The notes under the pieces were generated by a model, which saw only the letters and a list, made by a program, of their open reading frames with translations, searched no databases and was not told where the DNA came from. The position numbers and the translations under genes are program-made. 64,000 bases of DNA from assembly GCF_044784365.2 (NCBI RefSeq), contig NZ_CP173070.2, one strand, 5' to 3'. Of this stretch, positions 1 to 8,402 are shown piece by piece. The DNA comes from Cetobacterium_A somerae (lineage in GTDB: Bacteria; Fusobacteriota; Fusobacteriia; Fusobacteriales; Fusobacteriaceae). Numbering within the stretch: the first letter of the stretch is position 1; the number at the start of each line of letters is the position of its first letter.

Positions 1-325
1 CTGCCCCAAATAGAGCATCCACTCCATAAGATTTTGATAAATGATACCCTAAACCAATAACTACAAATAGTGTTGCTATAAACAGTGTTCCCTCCATAGC
101 TGGATTTATAGCACTTCTAAAAGTATTCAAACTTTCTTGACTAAATATCTTATCTAAAAAAGGTAAATTTGCTAAAACTACAAACATTGAACCAAATATT
201 GTCAATGGAAAGGATAGCATAAATGCATCTCTAATCACATTTAAATATCTATTAGCTCCCAACTTACTAGCTAAAGGCATCATTATTTTTTCAAAAGTTC
301 CCATTATATTTTTAAATAAACTCAT
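1..325 (-). CDS. PTS lactose/cellobiose-family EIIC component (5'-terminal part only)
   Basis: This is the first 108 codons of a gene that runs off the left edge of the window. Its start codon is at 325, preceded by GGATGA. The protein begins MSLFKNIMGTFEKIMMPLAS and then shows hydrophobic segments typical of the sugar-translocating EIIC of the Lac/cellobiose family. In that family EIIC imports a disaccharide across the inner membrane and passes phosphate from EIIB to it. It is the last visible gene of the minus-strand set mannanase-IIB-IIA-porin-IIC, so it probably imports the beta-mannoside or beta-glucoside released by the mannanase. The missing 3' part and any downstream 6-phospho-beta-glycosidase gene lie outside the window. 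Confidence 0.85.
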   Translation of the reverse strand, partial: MSLFKNIMGTFEKIMMPLASKLGANRYLNVIRDAFMLSFPLTIFGSMFVVLANLPFLDKIFSQESLNTFRSAINPAMEGTLFIATLFVVIGLGYHLSKSYGVDALFGA

Positions 326-340
326 AATTCATCCTCCATT

Positions 341-1291
341 TTAAAAAGTATATGCTACAATAACTTTTCCAAAATATATATCTCTATTAAAAGTCTCACT
401 TGTAGAATCTACCTTTTGTTTTTTCAAAGAAAGCTCTCCCATTACTTTCCAAGATTCATTTATTTTTTTATCTAAATAAAATCCAAATTTGTATGAGTCT
501 CTTTCATTATATTTACCTAAATATTGAGTTTCTAAATCATAAAACTCGTCATAATATCCTCCAACTTCTAAAAAAGGTGTTAATGTTAACTCATATTTAG
601 GTATTCCTATATTTAAACTAAATTTCCCGACATTTTCGTCCATATTTTTCTTTTTTGCATTTATATGCCTTAAGTCTTTTTCTTCCCATACTTTATATAA
701 ATATCCAGCATTAAACTTTAAATTTTCACTTAACTTATATGAAAAATTAATTTCTGATTCCAGAAAATTATCGTCTACACCATTTGAGTGAGAAGTTTGA
801 ACATCGTATTTATAATATACTTTTGCCCATGTTGATAAAGAATCTGTAAAGTTATAATCTATTCCCGGAGCTATTCCAAATGAGTTGTATCCTGCATATG
901 TTTCTCCTTCGTCACCTTTAGAGTACTGTTCACTTTTAAATGGAATTGCTATCCAAGCATTACTTTTATTATTAATAGCTTTTTTATATGTTGGCCAAAC
1001 TTCAACTAAATAACCATTTGATCCATTTGTTTTTAAATCTTCATTTGTCATAGACATATTTACAATTTTTCCCCAAATAGAATAACCTTGGTATTTTGTA
1101 TTCCATAAAGAAAATTCAGCAAGAGTTATTCCAATTTTTCCAAATCCTCCATTATTATCAGGAGAACTTGTTTTTCCTTGTTCGACTTCTCCTCCCATTC
1201 CAAAATATCCATGCCAGTTTGAAGTTTCTTCAGCTTTTAAAGTTGTTACACATAAAATAGAAAATAAAAATGCTAATGTCTTTTTTTTCAT
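341..1291 (-). CDS. outer-membrane porin-like beta-barrel protein
   Basis: The 316-residue protein has a signal peptide (basic MKKKT start, hydrophobic core, cleavage near KAEE at about residue 20). The rest is made of alternating aromatic strands and ends in VAYTF, the C-terminal phenylalanine signature used by the Bam machinery. It resembles small monomeric sugar porins of the OmpG/KdgM type, but I cannot assign a named family. It sits between the IIA and IIC genes of a PTS disaccharide locus, 15 bp from IIC, which suggests that it passes mannan or glucomannan oligosaccharides through the outer membrane. A second barrel of similar style is at 40887-42008 in the oxalate operon. Confidence 0.75.
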   Translation of the reverse strand: MKKKTLAFLFSILCVTTLKAEETSNWHGYFGMGGEVEQGKTSSPDNNGGFGKIGITLAEFSLWNTKYQGYSIWGKIVNMSMTNEDLKTNGSNGYLVEVWPTYKKAINNKSNAWIAIPFKSEQYSKGDEGETYAGYNSFGIAPGIDYNFTDSLSTWAKVYYKYDVQTSHSNGVDDNFLESEINFSYKLSENLKFNAGYLYKVWEEKDLRHINAKKKNMDENVGKFSLNIGIPKYELTLTPFLEVGGYYDEFYDLETQYLGKYNERDSYKFGFYLDKKINESWKVMGELSLKKQKVDSTSETFNRDIYFGKVIVAYTF

Positions 1292-1318
1292 CTTTAATTA
1301 CTCTCCCCGTGATATTTT

Positions 1319-1618
1319 TTATTTTTTATAAAGCTCTATCATCTCTGTTATTAAATCTTTTGCCAACATGGCTGTCATAAGATGATCTTGAGCGTGTACC
1401 ATTAAAAGGCCTATCTCTGTCTTTTCTCCATCTGCTTCCTTGCAGATAAGATCTGTTTGAAGAGAATGAGCTCTTAATAAACTTTCCTTTGATTTTTTTA
1501 ATTTTTCTTGAGCCAAATCGAATTCATTCTTTTTAGCATGAGCTAAAGCTTCAAATGCTAAACTTCTTCCTTCTCCTGCATTTCCAACTAATTGCATAGC
1601 TATTACTTCTATATCCAT
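1319..1618 (-). CDS. PTS lactose/cellobiose-family EIIA component
   Basis: At 99 residues it has the normal length of the LacF/CelC/ChbA family. It is an all-helical protein with the family motif HAQDH at residues 75-79. By comparison with lactose EIIA, His75 is the phospho-acceptor and Asp78 is the metal ligand at the trimer core. It takes phosphate from HPr and passes it to EIIB, which is encoded immediately upstream in transcription with a 12-bp gap. The order IIB-IIA-porin-IIC is unusual because the porin gene is inserted between cytoplasmic PTS parts. The B. subtilis gmu (glucomannan) operon uses the same PTS family. Confidence 0.92.
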   Translation of the reverse strand: MDIEVIAMQLVGNAGEGRSLAFEALAHAKKNEFDLAQEKLKKSKESLLRAHSLQTDLICKEADGEKTEIGLLMVHAQDHLMTAMLAKDLITEMIELYKK

Positions 1619-1630
1619 TATTTTCTCTCC

Positions 1631-1945
1631 TTATTTTTTAAAAGCTTTCATTGTTCTTATTGCATCTTTTAATACACCTAATCCATCCATCATTCCATAC
1701 TTCTGTGTATCTATTGTCATTACTGGAAATTTATTTTGAGATAACTCTCTCATTTTATCCTCTAAATGTCTAACTTGAGGCCCTAAAAGTAAAATATTTA
1801 AATCTTCAAAATACTCTTGTGCTTGAGATTCTGGAACTGCAGATATTTCAACTTCTAATCCATTTTCTGTTGCTACCTTCTTCATTTTATTTACCATTAA
1901 ACTTGTTGACATTCCAGCACTACATGCTAATAAAATTTTTATCAT
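1631..1945 (-). CDS. PTS lactose/cellobiose-family EIIB component
   Basis: The 104-residue protein begins MIKILLACSAGMSTSLMV. This is the P-loop of CelA/ChbB-type EIIB with phospho-cysteine Cys8. The domain is the full length of the family and carries no fused IIA or IIC. It receives phosphate from the IIA gene product encoded next and hands it to the sugar bound by EIIC. The gene follows the mannanase gene by 13 bp, so it shares the operator-controlled promoter at 3167-3219. Substrate is inferred from context as cellobiose- or mannobiose-like disaccharides. Confidence 0.92.
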   Translation of the reverse strand: MIKILLACSAGMSTSLMVNKMKKVATENGLEVEISAVPESQAQEYFEDLNILLLGPQVRHLEDKMRELSQNKFPVMTIDTQKYGMMDGLGVLKDAIRTMKAFKK

Positions 1946-1958
1946 TATTTACACCTCT

Positions 1959-3137
1959 TTATTTTTTATTTAATTTATTTGCAATCTCTTTCAATTTTTC
2001 AGGAACATCTGTCCCATCATTCATAACTCTAAAACCATCATAATTCTCATAAATACCAGAAGCATGCTCAGGATCAATTCCTGTTAAAATCCAAAACATC
2101 GCTCCGTCTCCACCATTTTCGAAAAATACCTTATTCCATTCTTCATATATTTTAGCTCTATCTAAATTTGACTTATCTCCTATTCCATACTCTTCTAAAA
2201 TAAAGGGCTTATTATATTTATTAGCTATTTTACTATGATCTAATATATATTTTTCACCCCATTCTTTATAATTTTCTTTTGATATTCCCCAATGCTCTGG
2301 ATATAAGTGAATAGTTCCAAAATCTATTGTTGGAATTTGTATTAACTCTTCCCAGTTAATTCCCTGAGAACCATCATAAGCCCAATTTCCTTCTTTTTTA
2401 TACCCTTCATCTTTTCCAAATAAAAATCCTTCATCTCCTACACTAACCATATGATTTTTATCAATATTTTTTATATAGATACTCATTTCTTCTGCCCATT
2501 TAGTAACCTGCTTTCCAGTTTTATCTTCAGGATTTCTAGGTTCATTTGCCAATTCCCAAGCAAATATAGTTGGATCATTTTTATATTTTATTCCTGTATA
2601 TTGATTTTTTCTATTCAAAAGCATTGAAACATAATTTTTATAAGCTTCTTTTGCTTTTTCATTAATATAAAAATCTTCTTTCCTTTCTAAATTATTCCAT
2701 TTTTTATATTCTTCCATTCCACCAAAATCTTCCCAATAATTAGTTAATACTGGAATTACTTTTATACCATATTTTTTAGCTTGAGCTATACTATAGTCCA
2801 TTCTTTCTAATCCATCTACTTCACCATTTCTAGTTTGATAATCTCCCATAGTAGGTTGAATAGAAAAATTATTTTGTATTTTAGTTTTTTCTCCATCTCC
2901 AAAGCCCCACATTCTAATAACTTTAATTCCCATATCGTTAGCTTGTTTAAATACATCGTCAATAGCTTGATTATTTTTATAGTGTAAATAATAATTATTC
3001 GTTCCTACAAATTTAAATTCTTTTCCATTTAAAACAAAATCTTTATCTTTTCTCTGTACAAACTCTCCAGTTGCTCCTAAAGTAACTACTGATCCTAGAA
3101 TAAAAGTTGACAAGAATAACTCTTTGAAAATATTCAA
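1959..3137 (-). CDS. secreted GH5 endo-beta-1,4-mannanase
   Basis: The 392-residue enzyme starts with a signal peptide (MNIFKELFLSTFILGSVVTLGA, cleavage near residue 22). A single GH5 catalytic domain follows. The acid/base glutamate is Glu199 in WELANEPR and the nucleophile is Glu316 in LEEYG; both motifs match clan GH-A. The sequence around RMWGFGDGE and FWILTGID resembles the mannanase subfamily GH5_7 rather than cellulases. It probably cuts beta-mannan or glucomannan outside the cytoplasm, and the products enter through the adjacent porin and PTS. It is the first gene after a strong promoter with a perfect LacI-type operator, so it leads a mannan-inducible operon. Cellulase activity is the main alternative. 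Confidence 0.85.
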   Translation of the reverse strand: MNIFKELFLSTFILGSVVTLGATGEFVQRKDKDFVLNGKEFKFVGTNNYYLHYKNNQAIDDVFKQANDMGIKVIRMWGFGDGEKTKIQNNFSIQPTMGDYQTRNGEVDGLERMDYSIAQAKKYGIKVIPVLTNYWEDFGGMEEYKKWNNLERKEDFYINEKAKEAYKNYVSMLLNRKNQYTGIKYKNDPTIFAWELANEPRNPEDKTGKQVTKWAEEMSIYIKNIDKNHMVSVGDEGFLFGKDEGYKKEGNWAYDGSQGINWEELIQIPTIDFGTIHLYPEHWGISKENYKEWGEKYILDHSKIANKYNKPFILEEYGIGDKSNLDRAKIYEEWNKVFFENGGDGAMFWILTGIDPEHASGIYENYDGFRVMNDGTDVPEKLKEIANKLNKK

Positions 3138-3166
3138 TTAAAAAACCTCCCAAAATTTTTCTATTT

Positions 3167-3186
3167 TTACGTAAACGTTTACGTAA
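3167..3186. promoter_or_regulatory. LacI-family operator, perfect 20-bp palindrome
   Basis: TTACGTAAACGTTTACGTAA equals its own reverse complement and has the central AAACGTTT core of LacI/GalR operators. It lies at the expected transcription start of the mannanase operon, just after its -10 box, so a bound repressor would block initiation. The divergent regulator gene at 3329 is the obvious ligand. A second, weaker copy precedes the ROK kinase gene at 4370. Confidence 0.88.
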
Positions 3187-3190
3187 TTGG

Positions 3191-3219
3191 ATATTACTAT
3201 ATTTATTTTTAAAAGTCAA
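3191..3219 (-). promoter_or_regulatory. sigma-70 promoter of the mannanase-PTS operon
   Basis: On the minus strand TTGACT (3219-3214) is followed by a 17-bp spacer and TAATAT (3196-3191). The predicted start of transcription falls in the palindromic operator at 3167-3186. Confidence 0.82.
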
Positions 3220-3278
3220 TACAAATTATTTATTTATAGTTTTTTACGTTCTAAAATAATGCGATATTAAGTTTTAAC

Positions 3279-3307
3279 TTGACATTGAGAGTATTTCATA
3301 TTATAAC
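3279..3307 (+). promoter_or_regulatory. sigma-70 promoter of the LacI regulator gene
   Basis: TTGACA (3279-3284), a 17-bp spacer and TATAAC (3302-3307) form a near-consensus promoter. The start codon of the regulator is only 22 bp downstream, with AGGAGG at 3317-3322, so the leader is very short. Confidence 0.8.
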
Positions 3308-3328
3308 TTTATTCATAGGAGGACGAAT

Positions 3329-4345
3329 ATGAAACCAAGTATAAAGGAAATTGCAAAAAGATTAAATATAGCTCCTTCTACAGTTTCTCGAGCTTTAAAT
3401 GATAAACATGATATCAGTCAAAGTTTAAAAGAAAAAGTAAATGCTGTAGCTAAGGAGATTGGTTATAAGAAAAATTCCATTGCCGCTAGATTGGTCAACA
3501 AAAAAAGTAATACTATAGGAGTTTTTTTTCTCTCTAGAGAACATATTAATAATGAAGAAAATACAGGATTCAAATACGTTGAGATTATTCTAGATAAAAT
3601 TAAAGATAAAAATTACGATCTTATAATCTTTTCTGTTGATAGTGACTTAAAAGATAAAAAAAAATATATTGATATATGTTCTGAAAGACAAGTTGAAGGA
3701 GCTATTTTTATTGGATTAGAAGATACAGATGAAAATACTGAGTTACTAAGAAATATAGATGTTCCCACAGTAATTTTAGAAAAAAGAGTTTCTGGAAAAA
3801 ATATATCTTATATCGGATCTGATAACGAATATGGCGTAAATTTAATACTTGATCATCTTTTTGAATTAGGACATCAAGATATTGCTTTTATTAAAGGACC
3901 TAATTTTATTGAGTGTTCTAAGGATAGGTTTAATGCTTTTTACAAAAGAATGACTTCTTTAAATCTTTATAAAGATAGTTTTGTAAAAGAGGGAAACTTT
4001 AGATTAAAAAGCGGATATAAAGCTACTCAAGAACTTTTAAATAATGATAAAATTCCAACAGCAATTATTGCTTCTAGTGATTCAATGGCTATTGGAGCTA
4101 TGAAAGCAATAGAAGAAAAAGGTCTTAGAATTCCTGATGACATATCTTTAGTTGGATATGATGGTTTTGAAATAGGAGCTTTTTTATCTCCATCTTTAAC
4201 TACAGTTTATCAAGACTTCCAAACTATGGGAATAAAAGCTGTAGAAACATTATTTTCTATGATTGAAAATAAAGAAAGCTCTGTTAATCTTGTTTTTAAG
4301 CCAAAATTAATAGAAAGAAAATCAACAAAAAAAATATTCTCTTAA
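3329..4345 (+). CDS. LacI-family transcriptional regulator of the mannan/beta-glucoside locus
   Basis: The 338-residue protein has an N-terminal LacI helix-turn-helix (IKEIAKRLNIAPSTVSRAL, residues 5-23), a hinge helix and a periplasmic-binding-protein-like effector domain with typical SDSMAIGAM and GYDGFEIG motifs. The length is normal for the family. It is transcribed divergently from the mannanase-PTS operon, with a perfect AAACGTTT-centred palindrome in the shared region and another such site before the ROK kinase gene. It is therefore probably the local repressor, released by a mannan- or glucan-derived sugar. The effector is unknown. A hairpin terminator overlaps its stop codon. Confidence 0.92.
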   Translation: MKPSIKEIAKRLNIAPSTVSRALNDKHDISQSLKEKVNAVAKEIGYKKNSIAARLVNKKSNTIGVFFLSREHINNEENTGFKYVEIILDKIKDKNYDLIIFSVDSDLKDKKKYIDICSERQVEGAIFIGLEDTDENTELLRNIDVPTVILEKRVSGKNISYIGSDNEYGVNLILDHLFELGHQDIAFIKGPNFIECSKDRFNAFYKRMTSLNLYKDSFVKEGNFRLKSGYKATQELLNNDKIPTAIIASSDSMAIGAMKAIEEKGLRIPDDISLVGYDGFEIGAFLSPSLTTVYQDFQTMGIKAVETLFSMIENKESSVNLVFKPKLIERKSTKKIFS

Positions 4346-4359
4346 TGAGAATTTTTTTA
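4336..4359 (+). terminator. rho-independent terminator after the LacI gene
   Basis: ATTCTC (4336-4341) pairs with GAGAAT (4347-4352) and is followed by a T run. The stop codon of the regulator lies in the loop. The stem is short, so read-through into the kinase gene is possible. Confidence 0.6.
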
Positions 4360-4367
4360 TATCACTT

Positions 4368-4386
4368 TTCGTAAACGTTTGCATAA
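4368..4386. promoter_or_regulatory. second LacI-family operator, before the ROK kinase
   Basis: TTCGTAAACGTTTGCATAA shares the GTAAACGTTT core with the palindrome at 3167-3186 but is imperfect on one side. It lies 16 bp before the kinase start codon, between the regulator terminator and the kinase ribosome-binding site. Confidence 0.72.
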
Positions 4387-4401
4387 ATTTAAGGAGGAAT
4401 T

Positions 4402-5292
4402 ATGAAAAATATTATTGTTTTTGATTTAGGAGGTTCTAGTATTAAATATGGTGTTATTACTACTCTAGGAGAAATTCTTTTTAAAGGAAGTTTCCAAACT
4501 CCAAAAGATTCTTTTGAAACTCTTTTAAATAAAATGTTTGAAATTTTTAATTTATTAAAGAAATTTAATCCTCAAGGTGTTTCCATTAGTTCTCCAGGAG
4601 CTGTAAATTCTTCTTCTGGAATTATAAAAGGAATTAGCGCAATTCCTTATATTCATAACTTTGAAATAAAAAAAGTTTTTGAAGAAACTTTTCAGCTTCC
4701 TGTAGAAATTGAAAATGATGGAAATTGCTCAGCTTTAGCTGAATTTTGGTTAGGAAGTGGTAAAAATTTAAAAAATGTTATATCTGTTGTTTTGGGTTCA
4801 GGAATAGGTGGAGCTGTTATACAAAATGAGCAGCTCATTAATGGGAAAACTTTTCAAAGTGGTGAATTTGGTTATATGCTTTTAGAAGAAAATAAAACTT
4901 GGAGTTCTCTTTGTTCAACTATATCTTTAGTTGAACAAGCTAAAAAAATAACAAAAATAAATGATTTAGATGGTATTAAACTTTTTAACCTATCTTTGAT
5001 TGAATATCCAGAATTAGAAACTCTTCTTAAAAAATATTATCTTAATTTATCAAAAGGAATATATAATTTACAATGTGCTTTTGATAGTGATGTCTTTATT
5101 ATTAGTGGCGGAATAAGTTCTAATCCAATATTTTTTGAAAATTTAACAAATCACTTAAATAATTTTTATAATTCTTTAGATGATAAAGTAGAGATTCCTC
5201 TTATTAAAAAAGCTTTTTTTGAAAATGATTCAAACTTAATTGGTGCAGCATATAATTTTATAGAAAATATCCAACATAAAAGATTTATTTAA
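4402..5292 (+). CDS. ROK-family sugar kinase
   Basis: The 296-residue protein has the N-terminal phosphate-binding motif DLGGSSIKYGV (residues 8-18) and the ROK catalytic segment IENDGNC, with Asp106 as the likely base. The GSGIGGAV loop follows. The usual zinc-binding HxCxxGxxGC segment of ROK glucokinases is absent: after GEFGYM the sequence reads WSSLCSTISLV. That resembles BglK-like or GmuE-like ROK kinases rather than classical glucokinase. Its place in a mannan PTS locus suggests phosphorylation of mannose, glucose or a beta-glycoside. The AGGAGG ribosome-binding site and an upstream LacI-type operator show co-regulation with the mannanase operon. Confidence 0.83.
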   Translation: MKNIIVFDLGGSSIKYGVITTLGEILFKGSFQTPKDSFETLLNKMFEIFNLLKKFNPQGVSISSPGAVNSSSGIIKGISAIPYIHNFEIKKVFEETFQLPVEIENDGNCSALAEFWLGSGKNLKNVISVVLGSGIGGAVIQNEQLINGKTFQSGEFGYMLLEENKTWSSLCSTISLVEQAKKITKINDLDGIKLFNLSLIEYPELETLLKKYYLNLSKGIYNLQCAFDSDVFIISGGISSNPIFFENLTNHLNNFYNSLDDKVEIPLIKKAFFENDSNLIGAAYNFIENIQHKRFI

Positions 5293-5468
5293 TTAAGAAC
5301 GAAATTATTCTTATTAAATAAGTTCGTAAACTATGCTAATATAATGATTCCTTTCTATAAAATAATCTTATAATTTTAACGTATTTTTTACTCTAAATAA
5401 AGATAATTTTAACTTGAATGTTATATAATTAAGACAAAGATAATAAAAATATGGGAAAAGGGAGAATT

Positions 5469-7319
5469 ATGTTTAGTATAAAGAAAAGTTTAATAGGATT
5501 ATTAGCATTGATGGGCACGACAATAATAAGTGCTGAGGAACAACAGATTGCATTTATATCAGATGTACACTTTCATGATGTATACGGAGATTTTAAAGGT
5601 GATTTTGAAGGTTTAAAAAGCGAGAAAACAGGAAAATACGCAACTATAAGAACAATGGATTCTCAAATGAATTCAACAAGATTATTTAATGAAAATTATT
5701 TTGCATTTATAGCTGTTTTAGATGATCTTGTAAAAAAAGATATAAAATATATTGTTCTTCCAGGTGACTTTAGTGATGATGGACAAGAAGTTCATATTGA
5801 AGGATTAAAAAAAATTATGGATGACTATGCCAACAAATATGGTTTAAAGTTTTATATCACATTTGGAAATCATGACCCTGTTATGCCGATGACAATTAAT
5901 AATGGAAAGATAAATTATCTTGGAACTAATGGAAAAGAGCAAGCAATTTTCAGTAAAGGTTCAAAAATAAAGGAAAAAGATGGAGTAAATCCTATTATAT
6001 TCTCAGAGATTGTTAAAGAACAAGGATATGAGGATATAATAAAACAGATAAATAGTTTTGGTTTAGTTCCAGAAAAAGAAGATTTATATTGGGAAACTCC
6101 ATTCTCAAAATATAGTTATAATCAATATACTTTTAAAAAAGGTTTGGAAGCGAGTTCTTCTAGAAATAGGAAATATTCAATTTCTTATGAGGGGTCTGGA
6201 GATAAGTTAGGAAATAAAAAGTTTGAAATAATTGATGGAAGTTATTTAGTAGAACCTACAAAAGGATTATGGTTACTTGCAATAGATTCAAATGTCTATG
6301 TACCAACTGAAGATGGAAAAGAGTTTACACCAGCTTCAAACGCTGGATATAATAAAGTTCTAACACATAAAAAACACCTTATAAATTGGGTTAAAAAAGT
6401 TGCTAAAGAAGCTGAGGAGAAAGGGAAAACTTTAGTTACATTTAGTCACTATCCGATGATAGATTTTTACAATGGATCTTCAGAAGAGGTTGAATCTATA
6501 TTTGGAAAAGGCAAGTTTGAACTAAGAAGAGTTCCAACAGATGAAGTAGCTAAAACTTTTGCTGATGCAGGAATAAAATTACACTTTGGTGGGCATATGC
6601 ACTTCAATGACACTGGCGTTAAAAAGAATGAAAACGGTAATTTTTTAGTTAATGTTCAAGTTCCTTCTATAGCTGCTTATGTTCCAGCATATAAATTACT
6701 GTCGATAAATAATAAAAAAGGAGAGGCTACAATTGAAACGGTTAGAATAGATGAAGTCCCAAGATTTAATGAACTATTTGAGCACTATGAAAAAGAGTAT
6801 GTTCAATTGAAAAAATCAGGTGCAAAAAATATTTGGAATAAAGATATCTTAAAATCCAAAAGTTATAAAGAGTTTGCAAATTGGCATATTCAAGAATTAG
6901 TAAGACTTAGATTTTTACCAAAAGATTGGCCAGAAGATATAAAAATAAATATTATTCCAATGTCAGGAAAAGATATATTTAATCTTTTAGCAGTAGGGAA
7001 TGAAAAAAACGCAAAAGAAATTTTAGAGAAAAATGGTGTTACATTAATAAATTTAGAAAAATGGAATGGAACTGATTTAATTACAGATTTATATCGTTTT
7101 AGAAATGCCGGAAATTTAGCATTAAATGACGTTTCTGATGAACGTCTAAAAGGATATACAGCAATATATGAGTTATCTTTAAATAACAAAATTGAGGAAA
7201 ATGAAGTAGTTAGTAGAGTGAAAACTTTATTTAGTATTTTAAATAAATTTATCAATGATTATCCAGATACAAATTTCGTAATTGATTTAAAATCAGGTAA
7301 TTTAAATGTTATAAAATAG
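5469..7319 (+). CDS. exported calcineurin-like metallophosphoesterase
   Basis: The start at 5469 is chosen because AGGGAG lies 5 bp upstream and the signal peptide (MFSIKKSLIGLLALMGTTIISAEE) then begins directly; an in-frame ATG at 5451 lacks this. The mature protein carries the five metallophosphoesterase signatures: SDVHFHD, GDFSDDG, GNHD, SHYP and GGHMHFND. These hold a two-metal centre that cleaves phosphomono- or diesters. A C-terminal region of about 200 residues follows the catalytic domain and has no motif I recognise. The location is periplasmic or surface. It stands alone between the kinase gene and a repeat-rich region; the substrate could be nucleotides or phospholipid-like esters. 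Confidence 0.85.
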   Translation: MFSIKKSLIGLLALMGTTIISAEEQQIAFISDVHFHDVYGDFKGDFEGLKSEKTGKYATIRTMDSQMNSTRLFNENYFAFIAVLDDLVKKDIKYIVLPGDFSDDGQEVHIEGLKKIMDDYANKYGLKFYITFGNHDPVMPMTINNGKINYLGTNGKEQAIFSKGSKIKEKDGVNPIIFSEIVKEQGYEDIIKQINSFGLVPEKEDLYWETPFSKYSYNQYTFKKGLEASSSRNRKYSISYEGSGDKLGNKKFEIIDGSYLVEPTKGLWLLAIDSNVYVPTEDGKEFTPASNAGYNKVLTHKKHLINWVKKVAKEAEEKGKTLVTFSHYPMIDFYNGSSEEVESIFGKGKFELRRVPTDEVAKTFADAGIKLHFGGHMHFNDTGVKKNENGNFLVNVQVPSIAAYVPAYKLLSINNKKGEATIETVRIDEVPRFNELFEHYEKEYVQLKKSGAKNIWNKDILKSKSYKEFANWHIQELVRLRFLPKDWPEDIKINIIPMSGKDIFNLLAVGNEKNAKEILEKNGVTLINLEKWNGTDLITDLYRFRNAGNLALNDVSDERLKGYTAIYELSLNNKIEENEVVSRVKTLFSILNKFINDYPDTNFVIDLKSGNLNVIK

Positions 7320-7338
7320 AAAAAATTGATAAAAAATG

Positions 7339-7632
7339 AGGAGTTTCTCAAATTTAGTATAAATTGTGAAAATTAAATATATATTTTACCTTCTTAGCTA
7401 TTAATTTGTATAATTAAATTAATAACTAAGAAGATTTTTATATCCAGAAGAAATTCAGAACTAAATCCACTTGTTAAACAATTAATTGAACAAAATAAGA
7501 TTAAAAATATTTGAAATAAAAAAAGCTATCTTAGCAAGAAGTACCTTGAAGTACCTAATCTAAAATAGCCTATTTGGATATTTAAAATTTGATAGCCAAG
7601 AAGTTAATTTACACTAAATTTGGGAAACTCCC
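7339..7632. mobile_element. internally deleted IS256-type remnant (MITE-like)
   Basis: The ends are imperfect inverted repeats: the left starts GGAGTTTCTCAAATTTAGTA (7340) and the right, read inwards from 7631, starts GGAGTTTCCCAAATTTAGTG. The similarity continues inwards, with CTTCTTAGCTAT facing the reverse complement of ATAGCCAAGAAG. The interior encodes a short fragment, ELNPLVKQLIEQNKIKN, that resembles the start of IS256/Mutator transposases, then stops. Near the right end a hairpin pairs GCTATCTTAG with CTAAAATAGC. No target duplication is evident. The family call is inferred from terminal sequence style and this fragment. Confidence 0.6.
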
Positions 7633-8180
7633 ATAAAACCATACAAAAGTGATTTTATCATTTTCACTTGTATTTTCTAAAAAAATATCAATTATACCTT
7701 TTAATACTTTAAACTCTTTACTTTGTAAAAGCGAAGAGTTTATATTAAGTAAGTTTTCCTCAGTTATATTTAAATATTTTTTATTGCCATAATTTTTAAT
7801 AAGTTATTTATAGATTCATACTCTTCTTTTGTTATCCCTAACTTGGAATCTAGTTCATATTCTAAGTCATTAATTAGGCGTTTAGTATTTTTTTATTCTT
7901 TTTCCATTTTTTACTAAAAATAATATTATAGATTTCTTTTTTCATAATTCATTAAATAAGAGCTCTTTTCTTTTAATAAGTAGTTTATACCACAAAGAAA
8001 TTGGATTTCTTCCTTTTTCAGAATTTTCTCTTTTCCTTTGTATTCTTGTCTTTTAGAAGAAACATACAGTAAATACCATCATCAAAAATTTTATAGAGGA
8101 TATATCTTTTTTTAATCCTGCTCTATCCTATATTTTTATTATTATATTATTTAGATTTTCTTTTTTTTCATAACTTTTAG
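7633..8180 (-). pseudogene. decayed gene of unknown function
   Basis: On the minus strand several frames continue one another. One carries FDDGIYCMFLLKDKN, the next RLINDLEYELDSKLGITKEE, and a third YLNITEENLLNINSSLLQSK followed by a stretch ending FLENTSENDKITFVWFYG. Together they look like one gene of about 180 codons with at least three frameshifts or stops, cut at its 3' end by the repeat element ending at 7632. I do not recognise the family. The remaining stretch to 8402 contains only the importer's promoter region. Confidence 0.45.
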
Positions 8181-8207
8181 AACAAATTATAAATCTTGAA
8201 AATTGTT

Positions 8208-8235
8208 TTGGTCAAAATTTCCAATTAAATATAAT
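8208..8235 (+). promoter_or_regulatory. possible promoter of the nickel importer operon
   Basis: TTGGTC (8208-8213), a 16-bp spacer and TATAAT (8230-8235) face the importer genes. A second -10-like TATACT lies at 8291-8296 without a good -35. Which one is used decides whether the palindrome at 8306 lies in the leader or at the start of transcription. Confidence 0.4.
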
Positions 8236-8305
8236 TTTCATAAAATAATCACGAAATAGTTTTCTTTTATTATTTTTTTAGATAACCTACTATACTAGTT
8301 TCTCC

Positions 8306-8327
8306 TTTAGTAATTAAAATTACTAAA
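8306..8327. promoter_or_regulatory. 22-bp inverted repeat upstream of the nickel importer
   Basis: TTTAGTAATT and AATTACTAAA are perfect reverse complements separated by AA. The repeat lies 75 bp before the substrate-binding-protein start. Size and symmetry fit a dimeric repressor such as a NikR- or Fur-like metal sensor, but no regulator gene is linked and the site does not match an operator I know. Confidence 0.5.
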
Positions 8328-8402
8328 AAAATGAAAGAAATTAATCTTACTATTTGTATACTTTCTGTGAGATTTATATTTTTATTTTGGGAGGATGATA
8401 AC

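Noticed and set aside
8331..8402. Upstream start of the importer binding-protein gene
   Set aside because: It would place 24 residues before the signal peptide and has no ribosome-binding site, whereas GGGAGG precedes 8403.
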